Shown here piece after piece: positions 1 through 12,596 of a DNA stretch of 64,000 nucleotides. The position numbers were made by a program, and so were the translations under genes. The DNA lies in NCBI GenBank assembly GCA_026826555.1, contig JAKSZT010054457.1, forward strand, positions 7,080,535-7,144,534. Direction: 5' to 3'. This DNA is from Tolypeutes matacus. Taxonomy: Eukaryota > Chordata > Mammalia > Cingulata > Chlamyphoridae. The notes beneath the pieces are model-generated. The model saw only the letters and a program-made list of their open reading frames with translations. It searched no databases and was not told the origin of the DNA. Position 1 is the stretch's first letter. Each line of letters opens with the position of its first letter.

Positions 1-3
1 ATA

Positions 4-19
4 ACACACACACACACAA
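4..19. repeat. (CA)n microsatellite
   Basis: Short run of alternating CA at the very start of the window. Nothing else is visible in the first 260 bases. Confidence 0.8.
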
Positions 20-261
20 AACTCCTTTCCTAATAGGAAAAATTGTTTAACATATTGTCCCAAACAAATAAATCAAAACACACAAACCTAAGAGTTTTTC
101 TCTAAATGAATTATAATGGAATAGACTCTGGTTCTGGAATCCTAGTCTGGACAACATTACTCCAATATAGTCATTTAGAAGGAGGTCTCCCACCTTATCA
201 GTTCACTACCCACTTATCCTGAAAACTGTCCATCACAAGACCCTCCCGATACACCAATGGA

Positions 262-640
262 TCAGTCAAGGTTCTCCAGAAAAACAGAAGTAAATGCATA
301 TATGTAGTAGTGTGTGTGTATGCATTATTTATTTATTTATAATAAGGAATTATTATAAGGAATTGGTTCATACAATTGTGGAGGCTGGCAAGTCTGAATT
401 CCAAAAGGCAGGGTAAGGCCACAGGTTGGAAATTCCTATAAGAAATGATGTTGAAATCTTGAGGCAGAAATTCTTCTCTCTGATCTCCGGAAACCTCAGT
501 TCTTGCTGTTAAGATCTCCAACTGATTGGATGAGGCCACCACATAACAGAGGGTACTTTCCTTTACTTAATGTCAATTGACTGTAGATGCTAATCCCATC
601 TACATAATGTCTCAACAGTAGTGACTAGGCCAGTATTTGA
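262..640. repeat. Ancient LTR-like interspersed repeat
   Basis: The stretch begins with a 'tcagtcaaggttctccag' type segment. It runs through 'aaggaattggttcatacaattgtggaggctgg' style sequence (split here only for description) and ends in a 'gattggatgaggcc...' segment. This order is familiar from old MaLR/ERVL-type LTRs shared by placental mammals. A TATTTATTTATT tract lies inside at about 326-340. The exact family cannot be assigned by eye. Confidence 0.5.
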
Positions 641-689
641 CAAAAACAAACAAACAAACCTGGAGTGCAAGTGGCCAAGTGTATTTCTT

Positions 690-2275
690 GATTTACCAAA
701 ATTCAAAAAGACATGGGAAAAGATAAGATACACACACAAATGAATTGGTCGACTTTCTAATTCTAGAAATTGCAGAGAGAAAGAATAAAGAAAATGTGGA
801 TGAAGAAACTATACAAGAGGTAATATAAGATTATTTCCCAGAGTTGAAAGACCAAACTCTTCATATTTAAAGGCCCACAAAATAACCAGCACAATGAACA
901 GACCAAAAAAATGCACACACAAAAAAACCCAAGCAGAAGATACATGACTGAAATTTCAGAACACTAATAATGAAGGAAAGATTTGAACTGCTTCCCCAGA
1001 GGAAATAAAACAGTTTATTTACAAAGGAAAAAGGACCAGACTGATATAAAAACATCTCAATGTTCTGTGAAATAATGAATAAAAGAAAACAATGAAGACA
1101 ATGTTTTGAGGAAAGATTATTTTAAATTTATATGGTTTCAACATTTTAAATTAATGTTAAAACAGAAAAAGCAGAGAAAGTTTTTCCAAACATTCTAGGA
1201 TTTAAGCTTATTTTCCATGTACTATTTCTCGGTAAGTTGCTTTTGGATATGAGGAAGTTAACCATGAAAAGACAGGCTTGTAATCTAAGAGACAGAGGAT
1301 CTAATTCAAGTGAGAATGAAGGATACCCACCTCCTCCCCCCTCCCCATAGCTGTGTTAGCAGGTCTGTAGAGCCAAAGTCCAGAAGGAGGCTTCTCCAGG
1401 GAGGGGATGGGGAACAGAGGTGAGGGATGGATAGAACAGATAGTGTAATTGAGAACTTAGATAAACATGAGCATGTTGTAAAGGTAACAGATGGAGTGTA
1501 GAAAAGGAACATCCATTTGAAGTAGATACTAGGAGGATTCTTCTTTGAGAGGCACAGGGCATTGGTTCCATATGGAAAGAATCAAAATGTTTGTGCATTA
1601 TTTGAAAAAAAAATAAAGCTAATGAATCTGTACAGCTAATGAATATGTAGATGATAAATGATGCTTACTGATTTTCTACTTTTATAATCAACTCACAGGA
1701 GACTGTTTTTAAAGGACAGAATATATTTTCCATGTTCTCAGTATAAAAGTAAAGGGACTGGGAACGGCTTTAGCTCAGTGGTTGAGCGCCTGCTTTCTAT
1801 GTATGAGGTCCTAGGTTCATTCCCTGCTTCCGCCTTAAAAAAAATAAAAAAAGTAAAGGGACAGCTGACAGAAGTTGAGAAGAGGAAATGGAAGAGAACT
1901 TCGTGTAACTGAAGGAACAAGAATGGAGACAGGTTGAGTTTTCAGAGGTGGCTTTCAGAGTTCCTGAAAACAGCCATGAAGCTATTGGCGAGAAGAGGGA
2001 AGAGAGATGAAGAATTGTATACAAGAGAAAATAATAATCTATCACTGCAGGAAGTCAATATATAGTATCCAAATTAGACAAAGATTAAGTATATATTATT
2101 TAGACACCTGGCAACCATGATGAAAACTAAAACAGAGGTTAATTCTGGGAAGTGGAACTTCAGGGCTCGGGGTGGGACAGGTCAATGTGGCTTTTCATTA
2201 TAATCCTTATTTCACTATTTGATTTTTAACCATGGGCATGTTTTACCTTGCACGGTTTTTAAGTTTGTAAGGGTA
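690..2275 (+). mobile_element. Decayed old L1/HAL1 3' portion, split by a SINE
   Basis: A-rich sense-strand sequence at 690-1110 resembles the degraded ORF1-to-3' part of ancient L1 or HAL1 elements. The segment at 2110-2275 has the tgggaagtgg...ttttcattat...accatgggcatgttttacc layout of an old L1 3' UTR. A DAS SINE at 1759-1849 interrupts the region. Part of 1110-1740 cannot be matched to anything. No reading frame of useful length survives. Confidence 0.4.
1759..1849 (+). mobile_element. DAS-type tRNA-derived SINE
   Basis: tRNA-like head with an A-box (TAGCTCAGTGG, from 1781) and a B-box-like GGTTCATTCCC, followed by an A-rich tail. A perfect 13-bp target-site duplication, AAAGTAAAGGGAC, flanks it at 1746-1758 and 1850-1862. 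This is the short, monomeric form of the armadillo family. The perfect duplication points to a comparatively recent insertion by L1 machinery. Confidence 0.9.
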
Positions 2276-2279
2276 AATT

Positions 2280-3845
2280 CCTCCATTAATTTTCTGATAT
2301 TTTAATAATTGTTATTTTGTTTCTTATCCCTGGAACATAGTATCGTGATTTTAAGACTATGCAGGCATAAACTATATAGGGACAAAGTTCAATCCTCAAC
2401 AGTGAGAGCGATTAGATTATCGACCAATAGGGACAACTAATAAAGTTTTCTCCTCTTGACATGTATCTTGAATTCTGTAATACCATCAGTTAAAGAAGAG
2501 TTTCCCAAAATGGGTTCCAATAAATTCTGGCTCCAGGATATGTTAATAGGTTATCCTTTGAAAATGGAATCCAAGGTCAAATGTCTTGGAACTCTGCATA
2601 ATACGTACTCCTCCTGAAGATTCACAGGGCACATTAAGATATTAAAGATTCTCAAGGCTGCACTCAAAATTTCCCTAATTTTGTATGTGCAACTCTATGA
2701 AAGAACATTCAATAGAACACAGATTGGGTAATATTGAATTAAAGGTTCTCAGAGATAATGGTGATTGCATAGTTAATAGGTTTAGAGAAAGTTTAATTGT
2801 GAGAAAGTTGATTTCATAATGCCAGTATATATACATTATTACCATCAAATCTAGTAAAAACCTGTTGCTTTCTGTTACATAATCAAGAGTTAGTGACATA
2901 GTGGAGTTATCTTCAGAATAGCAATTGAAAAGAAGAGAAAAAATATTTCTTAGCATTGTATTTTAAAGATTTTCAAATAAGTTTGGTGACAACAGTAGAC
3001 CTGATTATGAATAATGCTGCATACTCACAGAGCCATAGCCCAAAAAATGAAGACATAATGTTTGAGTTTGCTGATGAAATCTCATAAGATATTTTTATCG
3101 TTACCAGCAGAATGAAAAAGAAAAGTCATGTAGTAAGTCCAAATTATATAATACAGATATATTTAGAAAGTAAATAAGAGGCCAAAAATCAATATTAGAG
3201 TTTAGATTCAGTTTAAAGTAATACGTTTAAATAAATCCTTCCAAATGTCTTCTGGGAACTATTTCACATTAATGACTTCTGTCTCGAAGCACACATGCAG
3301 GCAGTAATTAAAAAATAAGTAACCTGGACAAATTTCATTGAAGCCTCAGCCATTAAACATGTTTCATACTGGGAACTGTTTAGTGCACCAGGGAGGGATG
3401 TGATTCAGTGACAGGGTTTGGGCGCTTTCTAAATTTACAGGTATTTGCCATAGAACTTGAGAGGTTTAACCTAGAAAGTTTTTCCTAGCAATAAAGAACT
3501 ATTTGTTGATCATCTCTTCATCCTTGTCTAATTTTGTCTTGAATCTTGTTTTTACTGCTGTTAAAATCAGCCAAGTGTTAACACATTTAATTAAACTTTA
3601 TACAGGTCACTTTATCGTCTGTTTCTGCACCCTTTAGTCTAGACTTAGTTTTGTTTTGTTTTTCATTTGTTTAAACTTAGTTTTAAGTTGTGGTGACTAG
3701 ACCTTCATGAAATATTTCGGATGCTGAGGGAACTCTTGGGAATTAACATGGCTTTAGTATCTACAATATGCCAGGTCCTTTGCTCAGTGTTTCACAGGCA
3801 TCACTCATCTACTTTCAATAACCACTTTGAGAGGCTCATATTTCT
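2280..3845. other. No gene seen
   Basis: AT-rich unique-looking sequence with stops in all frames. A stretch near 3385-3430 (ggatgtgattcagtgacagggtttg) faintly resembles a tRNA-like SINE head, but it has no B-box or tail and is not called. Confidence 0.6.
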
Positions 3846-3849
3846 ATCT

Positions 3850-4435
3850 ACATTGTATTATTTTTTGCTGCATAACAAGTTACAGCAAACCTTGTCACTT
3901 AAAACAACACATGCTTATTATATCACAGTTTCTGTGGGTCAGGAGTCTGGGCATGGTTTAGCTGGTACTTCTACTTCAGGGTCTCTCTAGGCTACAATCC
4001 AGGTGGAGGTTGTGGCAGTGGTCTCAATAGAGGCTTAACTGGAGAAGGATCCATTCTAATCTTCCTTGGGTTGCTGGTAGAATTCATTTCCTTTTGGCTG
4101 AAGGAACGAGGGCTTCAGTTTATTGCTAGAGTCCTCATCCACCAAAGGCAGCCCATAGTTCTTTGCCACATGGGCTTCTCTAGTATGGTCACTTAATCAT
4201 GACAGCTTGCTTCTTCAAAGTCAGTGAGAGGGAGCTTCTTAGTATGTTGGCAAGCAATACAGAGCCTTGTATATATCATGATGTAATCACAGGAATGGTA
4301 TCCCATCACCTTTGCCATAATCTTTTCGTTGAAAGTAAGTCACAGGTCTCATCCACATTCAATGGAGGGGGTTACAAAAGGGCACATGTCAGGAAATGGC
4401 GATTTTGGGGACCACCTTAAATCTGCCCACCATAT
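3850..4435 (+). repeat. MaLR (MLT1-like) LTR relic
   Basis: Starts 'tgctgcataacaagttacagc', continues with 'cttaaaacaacacatgcttattat' like sequence and a 'tctgtgggtcaggagtc' block, and ends near 'aaatctgcccaccatatacc'. This order of blocks is that of MLT1-type solo LTRs found in all placental mammals. It is strongly diverged. The open frames inside it (for example 3721-3990 and 4199-4420) show no protein character. Confidence 0.6.
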
Positions 4436-4926
4436 ACCATTTATGTATTGACAAACTGAGCCTCAGGGTGATTAATTAATCTGCCGAAACAAAATCAACA
4501 TGGAACAAATAAGTATACCTTCTGCAAAATGGAGGAGCTTAATTCACATCATAGAAAATTTAAACATTTAAAAATTTAAAAATTAAACCAGAACTTTGTA
4601 AAGAGGTCAACTTCATTTTCTTTCTTGAACTGGTACTTAAAAAAGGCCAAAGCAAATTTCTGATTTTAGGAAAGGCAACAGTGGAAAATATATTTTTGAC
4701 ATCCCTGGGGTACCAATTAATAGGTTTCTGCACATTGATTTGTATACATTTTATATTTTCATTCTGCATTTAAATGAAAATAAACTAGGACTAACCTCAC
4801 ACAGATCAAATGGGGAGTACAGATGAATATTTTAAGTCTATCTAGATATGTTTGTTATAAGGTTATCCATAGAGGAAGACTTATATACTTTTATATATAA
4901 AACACTAATGAATGTTGATAATTAAT
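4436..4926. other. No gene seen
   Basis: AT-rich sequence; nothing recognised. Confidence 0.6.
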
Positions 4927-5905
4927 TTTTTTTTGAATTTGGGTAATTTGTTTTTTTATTATTACTTTATTTTTAAAGAATCTCTAGATTGCAAAAGTGT
5001 TACGTTGAAAATATAGGGGATTCCCATATACCCCATTCCCCCACATATGCACTTTTCCCCATTAACAACATCTTTCATTATTGTGGTACATTTCTTATGA
5101 TTGATGAACAGATACTGAAGCATTGCTACCAGCCAGGGTCTATAGTTTACATTATGGTTTATACTTTGCACCACACAATTTTATAGGTTTTGACAAATTG
5201 TATAATGGCCTGTATCCATCAATGCAATGTCATGCAATATCAAAAAATGTCCCATGTTACACCCATTCATCCCTCTCTTTCCCCTCAGAACCTCTGGTAA
5301 CCACTGCCTTTATACCAATGTTACCAGTTCTTCTATTACTAGGATAATAATAAGTCTACTTTAGTCCATAGTTACATTCATACTTTATGTTTGTACATTC
5401 CTCATTCTTGAGGATTTGGGGATGGTGATACCCACTCTGCTTCAGATTGAAAGGGGCTTGGATCCCATGGGGCAGATAGATGGAACTGTCTTGCTTGTAG
5501 TTGTAGAGACTTTCTGTTTGTGGGAGATGGGTATTGGCCTCCCTCAGTGCTAGGGAGGCTTAACCCTGGGAGTCATGTCCCACACTAGGGGGAAGGTAGT
5601 CAGTTTATATGCTGAGTTTGGCTTAGAGAGAGGCTACATTTGAGCAACAAGGAGGCTGTCAGGAGGTAACTCTTAGGCAATATGTAATACTAGGCTAAGT
5701 TTCAATTTCACTATAACAAGGTTCATAAGTACAAGTATCAATATCAAGGGCCTGGCATAATGGCCTGTCTTCCTTTGCTAGGCACTACTCATGTACTTGA
5801 GGGATTCTTGCTATTCTATTAGAGAATGTAGCAGGACTCCCAAGGATGGGAATTCATATTCGTTTGGTTATTGTGTGGGTCTCCACCCACCAAGATAGGT
5901 GGTTA
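4927..5905 (-). mobile_element. 5'-truncated L1 3' UTR copy (minus strand)
   Basis: Reverse-complement similarity can be followed by eye to the copy at 48092-49470. Shared blocks include ggattcccatat, ttgatgaacag/ttgataaatgc, gcttagagagaggc and gagcaacaaggaggctgtca. The two other copies at 33441 and 48092 end in an A-rich tail, which is the left end here (T-rich at 4927-4975). The family therefore reads as the long 3' UTR of a xenarthran L1, or a non-autonomous passenger of it. No coding capacity. Confidence 0.65.
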
Positions 5906-7020
5906 ATTATTTAATGAACACTGTTGTAATAGTAGACTAAGCCCTATCATGTTTATGATTCTTTGTATATTTGAAATAGAAGTGCTAGAGGACAAGTACT
6001 ACAAAAGCTATATTTTCTTTCTTTCAACTCTTTTGACACTTTACCTCAATTTTCTCATGATAACTACTTTTTCCAGGCTGTATTATTGTTATTTTTTCAC
6101 ATATGTCCTCTTCTACCAGAATATAAGCAATTTGAGGGCTGAATATATATCTACATCATCTTTTCTTTTTCTTGAATAGCATTTATTATCTTGCACATGG
6201 GAACACTGAAATAAACATGTTTTTAACAAATTAAAATCAATGTAGTTACTTGGCTAAACCCAAAGTAATTTACCTTATTTCACTGAATCTAAGATGATAC
6301 TGATTGCATGATACACCATTATTTTATGTACTATTAAAAATAAATAAATTCTCCTACACTTACACTATGACACATGTTTTTGTATCACTTAGATTTCCTT
6401 TACTTTATATACATTGAAAGAACTCTTTCATCACACCATCTTCTATTTATTTTGAATTTTTAAAATCTATTCTGAAGATTTTTAACAATATTTCTTCCCT
6501 TCAGTGTCATCGCTTGGCATAAGATGCAATCATTTTGAAAAAAATGCAGTAACAAAACATAACGGTTTCATATTCTTAGTTTCCACAAAGGACTTGGACT
6601 TTCTTTCAAAGAAAATAATGGAATTGTGGTTATTTCTGCTAAATATTTGCTTTGTTAATATCAAAATTATGCCTCACTGTTCTGTTTCTTTGCCTTTTGA
6701 CCATAACTTTTTATTTTAATGCTAAGTCATAGATAAACAAATTTTACACATTTTAAATTACAATCAAAACCAATATGTGTAGTATCATCAAAGCACATAA
6801 CTCCAGTGCAGGGAAACAATATATACAGTTACAGCTAAGTTCAGGCACATGCAGTCAACCTGAAGCATGGTTCACAGTGACTATTAGCCTCTATAGATTA
6901 GAAAATGCATCCCACTTCAGAGATGTAGAAATGTGAAAAAACTTCTAAGAACAAATAAAATAAAGTGGTAGCAATAATAGTGTGATGGCTGCTATAGTCC
7001 TTCTCAGCATGGAAAAAAAA
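5906..7020. other. No gene seen
   Basis: AT-rich sequence without recognisable repeats or coding character; longest open frames about 76 codons. Confidence 0.6.
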
Positions 7021-7029
7021 GGGGTTCTT

Positions 7030-7105
7030 TTTATTTTATAAATTTTTATATTTATATTTATATTTTATAAATATAATATTTATATTATAACATAATATAC
7101 AATGA
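7030..7105. repeat. AT-rich low-complexity tract
   Basis: Overlapping TTTATA/TATTTATA units. Confidence 0.8.
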
Positions 7106-7149
7106 CTAAGAGTATTATAGCAGTTAGCAGCAACTATGGGGACAATACA

Positions 7150-7222
7150 TGGAAAGAAGGAAGGAAGAAAGGAAGGGAGGAAGGGAAGGAAGAAGGGAAA
7201 AAGGGAAGAAGGGAAGGAGGGC
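7150..7222 (+). repeat. (GGAA)n-type polypurine microsatellite
   Basis: Imperfect GGAA/GGAAA/GGGAA units, all purine on the plus strand for about 70 bases. The nearby open frames on both strands are products of the low complexity. Confidence 0.9.
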
Positions 7223-7239
7223 AACCTACCTTTGAACTG

Positions 7240-7500
7240 TTATAATATTCCTTGTTATGGCATTTACAAATGTTATACATATTTTTATATAGCACATACT
7301 TTGTACCAGGCACTGTTCAAGAGATATGGAGATATTAAATAACACTAGGTGGTAAATACATTTCAAACCCCTTTTTCCAAGTGAGGAAGCTGAAACAAAG
7401 AGAGTTACACAGCCTGCCCAGGGATAATAACTTCTGAGGTATAAAGCCGAGTTTTGAGTTGGGGCAGCCTGGCTTCAGAGTTCATCTCCTTAAAACTCTT
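7240..7500 (+). repeat. MIR SINE relic
   Basis: Contains 'ctttgtaccaggcactgttcaag', 'aagtgaggaagctgaaacaaag' type sequence, and 'acacagcctgcccagg...' followed by 'ggcttcagagttc'. These come in the order expected of the core and 3' part of a mammalian-wide MIR. Confidence 0.7.
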
Positions 7501-7829
7501 TCCCAATTTACCTTTTACTGATTGAGGGGGCGGGGAGTGGGGAGGTTAGGGGGAATTATGGGTTGATATCTAACAGAAGGGTCTAAATCCAAATGAAAAT
7601 AATGGTTACTCCTGTACTGTTCTTCATTAAAAATTACTATTCTAGTAATAGTAGTAAAAAGAAATCTCTGTCATTACCAAAGTAATTCCTCATGATAATT
7701 AAAATGGCGATTCTAATTTTTGAATGACTGGACAGCTAGACAGATATTAAGGTCATGACTTCTTTATCTAAAATGAATTAAGGATAATGTTTGCCATGTT
7801 TTTATGCTGTAACACATCTTTATAATCAT

Positions 7830-8005
7830 GTTTGTTCACTCATTCATTCAACTGACCAACCAACCAACCAACCAATCAACATTTATTCAAACTCTTTCAT
7901 GTGCCAGACATTGTGCCAAACACTTGGCAAACAGTAGGAAACACAATAGCCAAGATATCTGGCCTCACAGAGTTAACAATCTCATCTAGTACTGAATACA
8001 GACTT
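7830..8005 (+). repeat. L2-like 3' end with (CCAA)n insertion
   Basis: 'cactcattcattcaac', then a CCAA repeat at 7856-7874, then 'catttattcaaactctttcatgtgccagacattgtgcc' type blocks ending in 'cctcacagagttaacaatctc'. This resembles an old L2 3' end. Confidence 0.55.
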
Positions 8006-9475
8006 TAAACACCACAAAAATATTACCTAGGTACTTTTGAAGACAATGATTTTAAACATTCACATTTGAAGAAATTTGTAATTACAAAACAAATCCTGAA
8101 AAAACTAGAATGATGAATCTTCTCAACAAAGCATTAAACAGATATCTGCAACAAGTGCCATATCTTATATTTGATGTTATGTCAACTACAGAAATATTGA
8201 ATAACATCTGCAAATTTTCAAAGTAATGAAAACAGTTCCCATTTAAAGATCTTCCCTTAAAATGCTATATTGCCTTCTTAAACTGATAATGCAAAAAGAT
8301 CTCTGTAGTATTCCATTAATTTTATTAATTAGAGCCAAACCATTTTTGTAATACCTTTCACTAGTACTCATAGATTCTAATCAATTGAATCTTAAGAATC
8401 TGATCATTTTATAGAGGAAAAATATCCTCGGAGAAATTTTGGTGCTTTTGTTCCTGAGAGAGAGGAAAGAGAAAAGAAAGAGAGGTGACAGAGCTGAATG
8501 AGGAGATAACTTTTTAGATCAAAAGGGTAGAGATTCAATTTTAAATGTTCGTGTGTTCTTGAATGTATAGTTTTTTAAAAATTTCCCAGTCCTTCATTAA
8601 AGTTGCCACATACGCAGAGACTTCACAGTGTGTAAATATATGTATACAATAAAAAGGGGCTGAATTCCATGTTTCGATTAACTTCAGGAGAAATAAAGGA
8701 AGGGCTGCCACCCACATAATGGAATGCAAGATTTTAATGGAGATAAGTTGCCATAGCCTGAGATGCTGGAGAAACAAAACTTCATCACACACACATACAA
8801 ACACACAAAACCTCCTTTTTCAGAAATTTACAGGAAATGAACATTGCCCTTTTTAAAAATATGTTGAAAAATGGATCCAAATCAAACTTATCTGGATCTG
8901 TTCTTGATCTTAATGATTTAAGTTACACACAGAATGGTTGAAGAAAGTAAAAATAGTAGCTAACATCTCTTGAGTACCTGAATTATTTTTTTAATACTCA
9001 GAGAAGGTGTATAAGGTCAGTGGTTTTGTAGCTATTTAATTGACAGGGAAACTAAGACTTAGAAAGGTCAGAGACAAAGCCAAAAACAAGTAGTTTTTAT
9101 CTACTTGGAGTTTTCAGGGAGGAGTTTTTATCTCCACATGAGTGATTCCAGCAACTAGACCTGTCCAACAGGGGAACTACCTGGGACAGCAAGGCAGAGG
9201 TTGTTTGAATGATAATATGACAAAAACATCATTGGAGGTGAAGATACGGAAGATGATCTTTCATTGGTGCCGTTGGTGGTGGAGGTTGGAGGTTGATTCC
9301 ACTATGATTCTATGAACTCAAGGTCTCCATAAAAATAAATTTTCTTATCTTCTTTTCCCAAGATATGTGGATACAAGACTAGAATTCTTGGACTATGAAA
9401 TATCTGGTTTTACTATTTCTATTTCTGGTTTTCTCTAGGCTACAAGAGACATAATTCATACCCTCTTTCATAATT
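8006..9475. other. No gene seen
   Basis: AT-rich sequence. A MIR scrap may lie at 8340-8430. The 87-codon minus-strand frame at 8541-8804 has no recognisable motif and is not supported as a gene. Confidence 0.55.
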
Positions 9476-9565
9476 TTTAAATTTTATATATTTATTTTTA
9501 ATATATATATAAAAATAAATATTTGTATGTTATGTACATTATGTAAAATATGTATATTATGTAAA
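9476..9565. repeat. AT-rich microsatellite
   Basis: TATATA/TTTATATATTT tract. Confidence 0.8.
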
Positions 9566-9569
9566 ATAT

Positions 9570-10240
9570 ACAAATCATTTTAACCATTTTAAGTGGACAA
9601 TTCTTTTTCATTAAGTACATTGATGATACTGTATAACTTTCACCACTATTTCCAAACTATTTTTATCATCCCAAAACCAACCTCATCCTCATTTAGCAAT
9701 AACTCCCTATTCCCCCTTGCCCCATCCCTGATAACCACTATTCTGCTTTCTCTTTCTAAGAATTTGCATAGTCTAATTATTTCAGATAAATGAGATCAAC
9801 AATATTTGTTCTTTTCTGCTTGGCTTATTTCACTCAACATAAAATCTTCAAGGTTCATTCCTGTTGAGCATGTACCATCACTTCATTTCCTTTTATGGCT
9901 TAATAAGATTCTATTATATAGATATACCACATGATGTTTTGCACTCAGCTGTTGATGGACAGTGGGGTTGCTTTCAACCTTTTGGCTGTTGTGAATAATG
10001 CTGTGATGAACACTGCCATGCAAATATCTGTCCGAAGCCCTGCTTACAGTTCTTTTGGGTCTATTCCTAGGAGTACAATTGCCAGGTCACATGGCAACTC
10101 TATGTTTAACTTTCTGAGCAACTGCACAACTCTTTTCCACAGTGGCTGCACCATTTTACATTCCCCAAAACAATGTACGAGGGTTTCCATTTCGCCACAT
10201 TGTTGCCAACACTTTTTGTTTTCAGTTTTTTAAAAAAATA
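9570..10240 (-). mobile_element. 5'-truncated L1, ORF2 end and 3' UTR (minus strand)
   Basis: The reverse complement reads as the last part of L1 ORF2 followed by 3' UTR. On the plus strand the tell-tale antisense blocks are 'ttggcttatttcactcaac' (9820s), 'ctgttgatggacagtggg', 'gaataatgctgtgatgaac' and 'tgcaccattttacattcc'. The 100-codon plus-strand frame at 9931-10233 is the antisense shadow of this ORF2 tail. The element is a fragment and no longer mobile. Confidence 0.85.
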
Positions 10241-10249
10241 TTAGCCAAC

Positions 10250-11850
10250 TCCAGCAGGAAATAGTTGACAATGAATAATATATTCAATGTTTTTTACCAA
10301 ACTACTACTAAGCTAGATCACCCCATGCCTGAATGTATTCAAATTAACATCAGTTCTCAGAATTTCAAAAAATGTTCCCTATGATTTTTGGAATAGAATC
10401 AAATGCCCAAAGATTCAATGGAACATTTATTTGTCCTTATGGTATAAGAATTCTTTATAAGTAACCATAATCTGTGTAGTTGAAGGTGGCCTTAAAATTA
10501 ATGAAGCATAGGATAGCTTCTGGAAGAAATCTCAGTCTCTCTTGGATAGTTATAGAGGAACATAAAATTTTGCTCAACCATAAAATGATTATGCATCAAT
10601 CCAACTTACTCAGACTTTCTTCTAGACCAAGAAGCAAGGAGGATTTTCAGGATCATTAGAAGTATCAAGAAGTGGGAGAAGATCATGCTTTATTTATACA
10701 CATTTCTTCATCATTTTCAATCATTTCTGGATCAAGAAAAGTCATACAGTAAAAGCAAAGCAACATCAATATATATCCACGTATGAAGGATGAGTATATT
10801 GCTTGTAAGATTTTCATTGTGGATTCTATTAGCATTGAATGCATTTTCTATTTTTTGCTTTTGCAATCAGGTCATAAAACTCACTGATGGATGCAGAATT
10901 GAGGTCACTCTTGATGCTGTATATAGCAAAGAACACCATACCCTAAGGGGCAGCTAATGCTGTTCTTATGGCTTGTTCAGGAGAACTTTGAAATAAAACA
11001 TCCATCTCTCTTTAATGTCAGCATTTGGAGCATAAAGACTTCCTTTTTCATCATCAGCAAGGTAATGAAAGAGCCCTAAGAGTGTTCTGTTTCTCACTAA
11101 GTACAGTAAACTCTTCATGGTCTACTACATCAAATGGAATGATATTTTCTGTAGGTCATCCATTCACTGTCTTCTGTAAATATTCAAAAAATAGCTATCA
11201 GTTATCAACAGAAGAATAATGATACACATACTTGCAATTTTTGACATGGCTAACTATTAAGACCCATTAGTCATAAGGACAATATTCACACCAATATCTA
11301 TTTTTAAATTTGGATTTAATAGGGCATGTGCACTGCAATTATAACTATGCAAAATGGGTTTTCAGATGGAAGAGAACTAGAAGAGAATATTAATAACCAA
11401 AACTATTGTGGGAGATATTATTTTGGTGATATGAGTTCTTTCAAATTTCCTTTAATGTTACTATTGAACTGTTTACACAATGAAAATTACTCAAGGGAAA
11501 AATCACATTGCTTAACAATTGTTAAGTGATTCTAATTCTTTTATACATATACACATATATTGTGTATTTATATATTTGTGTATGTAAATATGCATATATA
11601 CATATTAAATGTATATATGCATATTCTGAAAGGTTGTAAGACAAACTGTTAAGGGTCATTACTTTTGAGGAGCGTTAATGATAATTTTGCAGAGAGGAAA
11701 AGAACTTTAGTCTCAGTTTTATGCCAATAATATTTAATATTTGAAATTTTAATGGAGTATATTGTTATTTTAAAAGACAGATAAATTAAATGTATTAATG
11801 AGATGATATTAACTAACTCATTTATCTTTGTTTCCTGTTGAGTAAACTAT
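10250..11850. other. No gene seen
   Basis: AT-rich sequence with a TATA/TGTA microsatellite at about 11545-11630. The segment 10840-11210 has modest open frames but no identifiable homology. Confidence 0.55.
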
Positions 11851-11866
11851 GAACAATTCCAATTTC

Positions 11867-12055
11867 ATTTTTTTTTTTTTTTTTAAAGATTTTATTTATT
11901 TATCTATTTATCCCCCCCTTGCTGCTTGTGCTCGCTGGGTCAGCTAACCATGCCGTGCGGGCGGGCTTGCCTTCACCAGGAGGCCCCGGGAACCGAACCC
12001 GGGGCCTCCCATATGGTAAACGGGAGCCCCACTGATTGAGCCACAGCCGCTTCCC
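11867..12055 (-). mobile_element. Full DAS SINE (minus strand)
   Basis: On the minus strand the element starts 'gggaagcggctgtggctcaa' with a clear A-box. It has the B-box GGTTCGGTTCCC, then the DAS-specific body (ctcctggtgaaggcaagcc, cagcgagcacaagcagcaag) and an A-rich tail, seen on the plus strand as T runs from 11868. Perfect 12-bp target-site duplications, AATTCCAATTTC, lie at 11855-11866 and 12056-12067. This GC-rich, little-decayed copy is the best taxonomic marker in the window, since the family is typical of armadillos. The open frame over it at 11944-12186 is not a gene. Confidence 0.93.
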
Positions 12056-12069
12056 AATTCCAATTTCTT

Positions 12070-12596
12070 GGCACATATTACATGCTTAATAAATATTTGT
12101 TGAACTGAACAGAAATAATTGTTTTGATGCAGTGACTTATAACTATGCAGCATTTCTGATGGAGAATTTTTAAATATAGGCCCCATATGTTATATGCTAT
12201 ATTCCTTTTGACAAAGACACATTTCAGAAAACATCCTTTCAGTCCCTCTCTTAGTAAAAAGACCTCCTTTGTACAAGAATGCTATACTAAGGTGAATAAG
12301 GGATAGTTATGGGGAAAGACAGCCCTGCTATAAAAGACCAACGCTGGTACAAGTTATGGCATGAAAGGGACTTCTCACTGAGTAATTTGACAGATGTGGC
12401 CACACGTGACTCAAAAAAGTATAATTTCATAACCAAAAATGAGAAGAAGAAAGAGGAACAGGAAGAGGTGGAAAAGGTGGAAGAGTATAGTTTGCATATA
12501 TAAATACAAATATATATAAGTATATTACATAAAACCAAAAAGTTCTTAATAAATACAAACAAACATGTGTATAAATATATAGATATCTAATATGCA
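12070..12596. other. No gene seen
   Basis: AT-rich; a short purine-rich tract (gagaagaagaaagaggaac) at about 12440-12490. Nothing recognised. Confidence 0.6.

Noticed and set aside
1781..1840. Functional tRNA gene
   Set aside because: The tRNA-like part continues into an A-rich tail within a target-site duplication, so it is a SINE; the same holds for 11867-12055 and 53896-53981.
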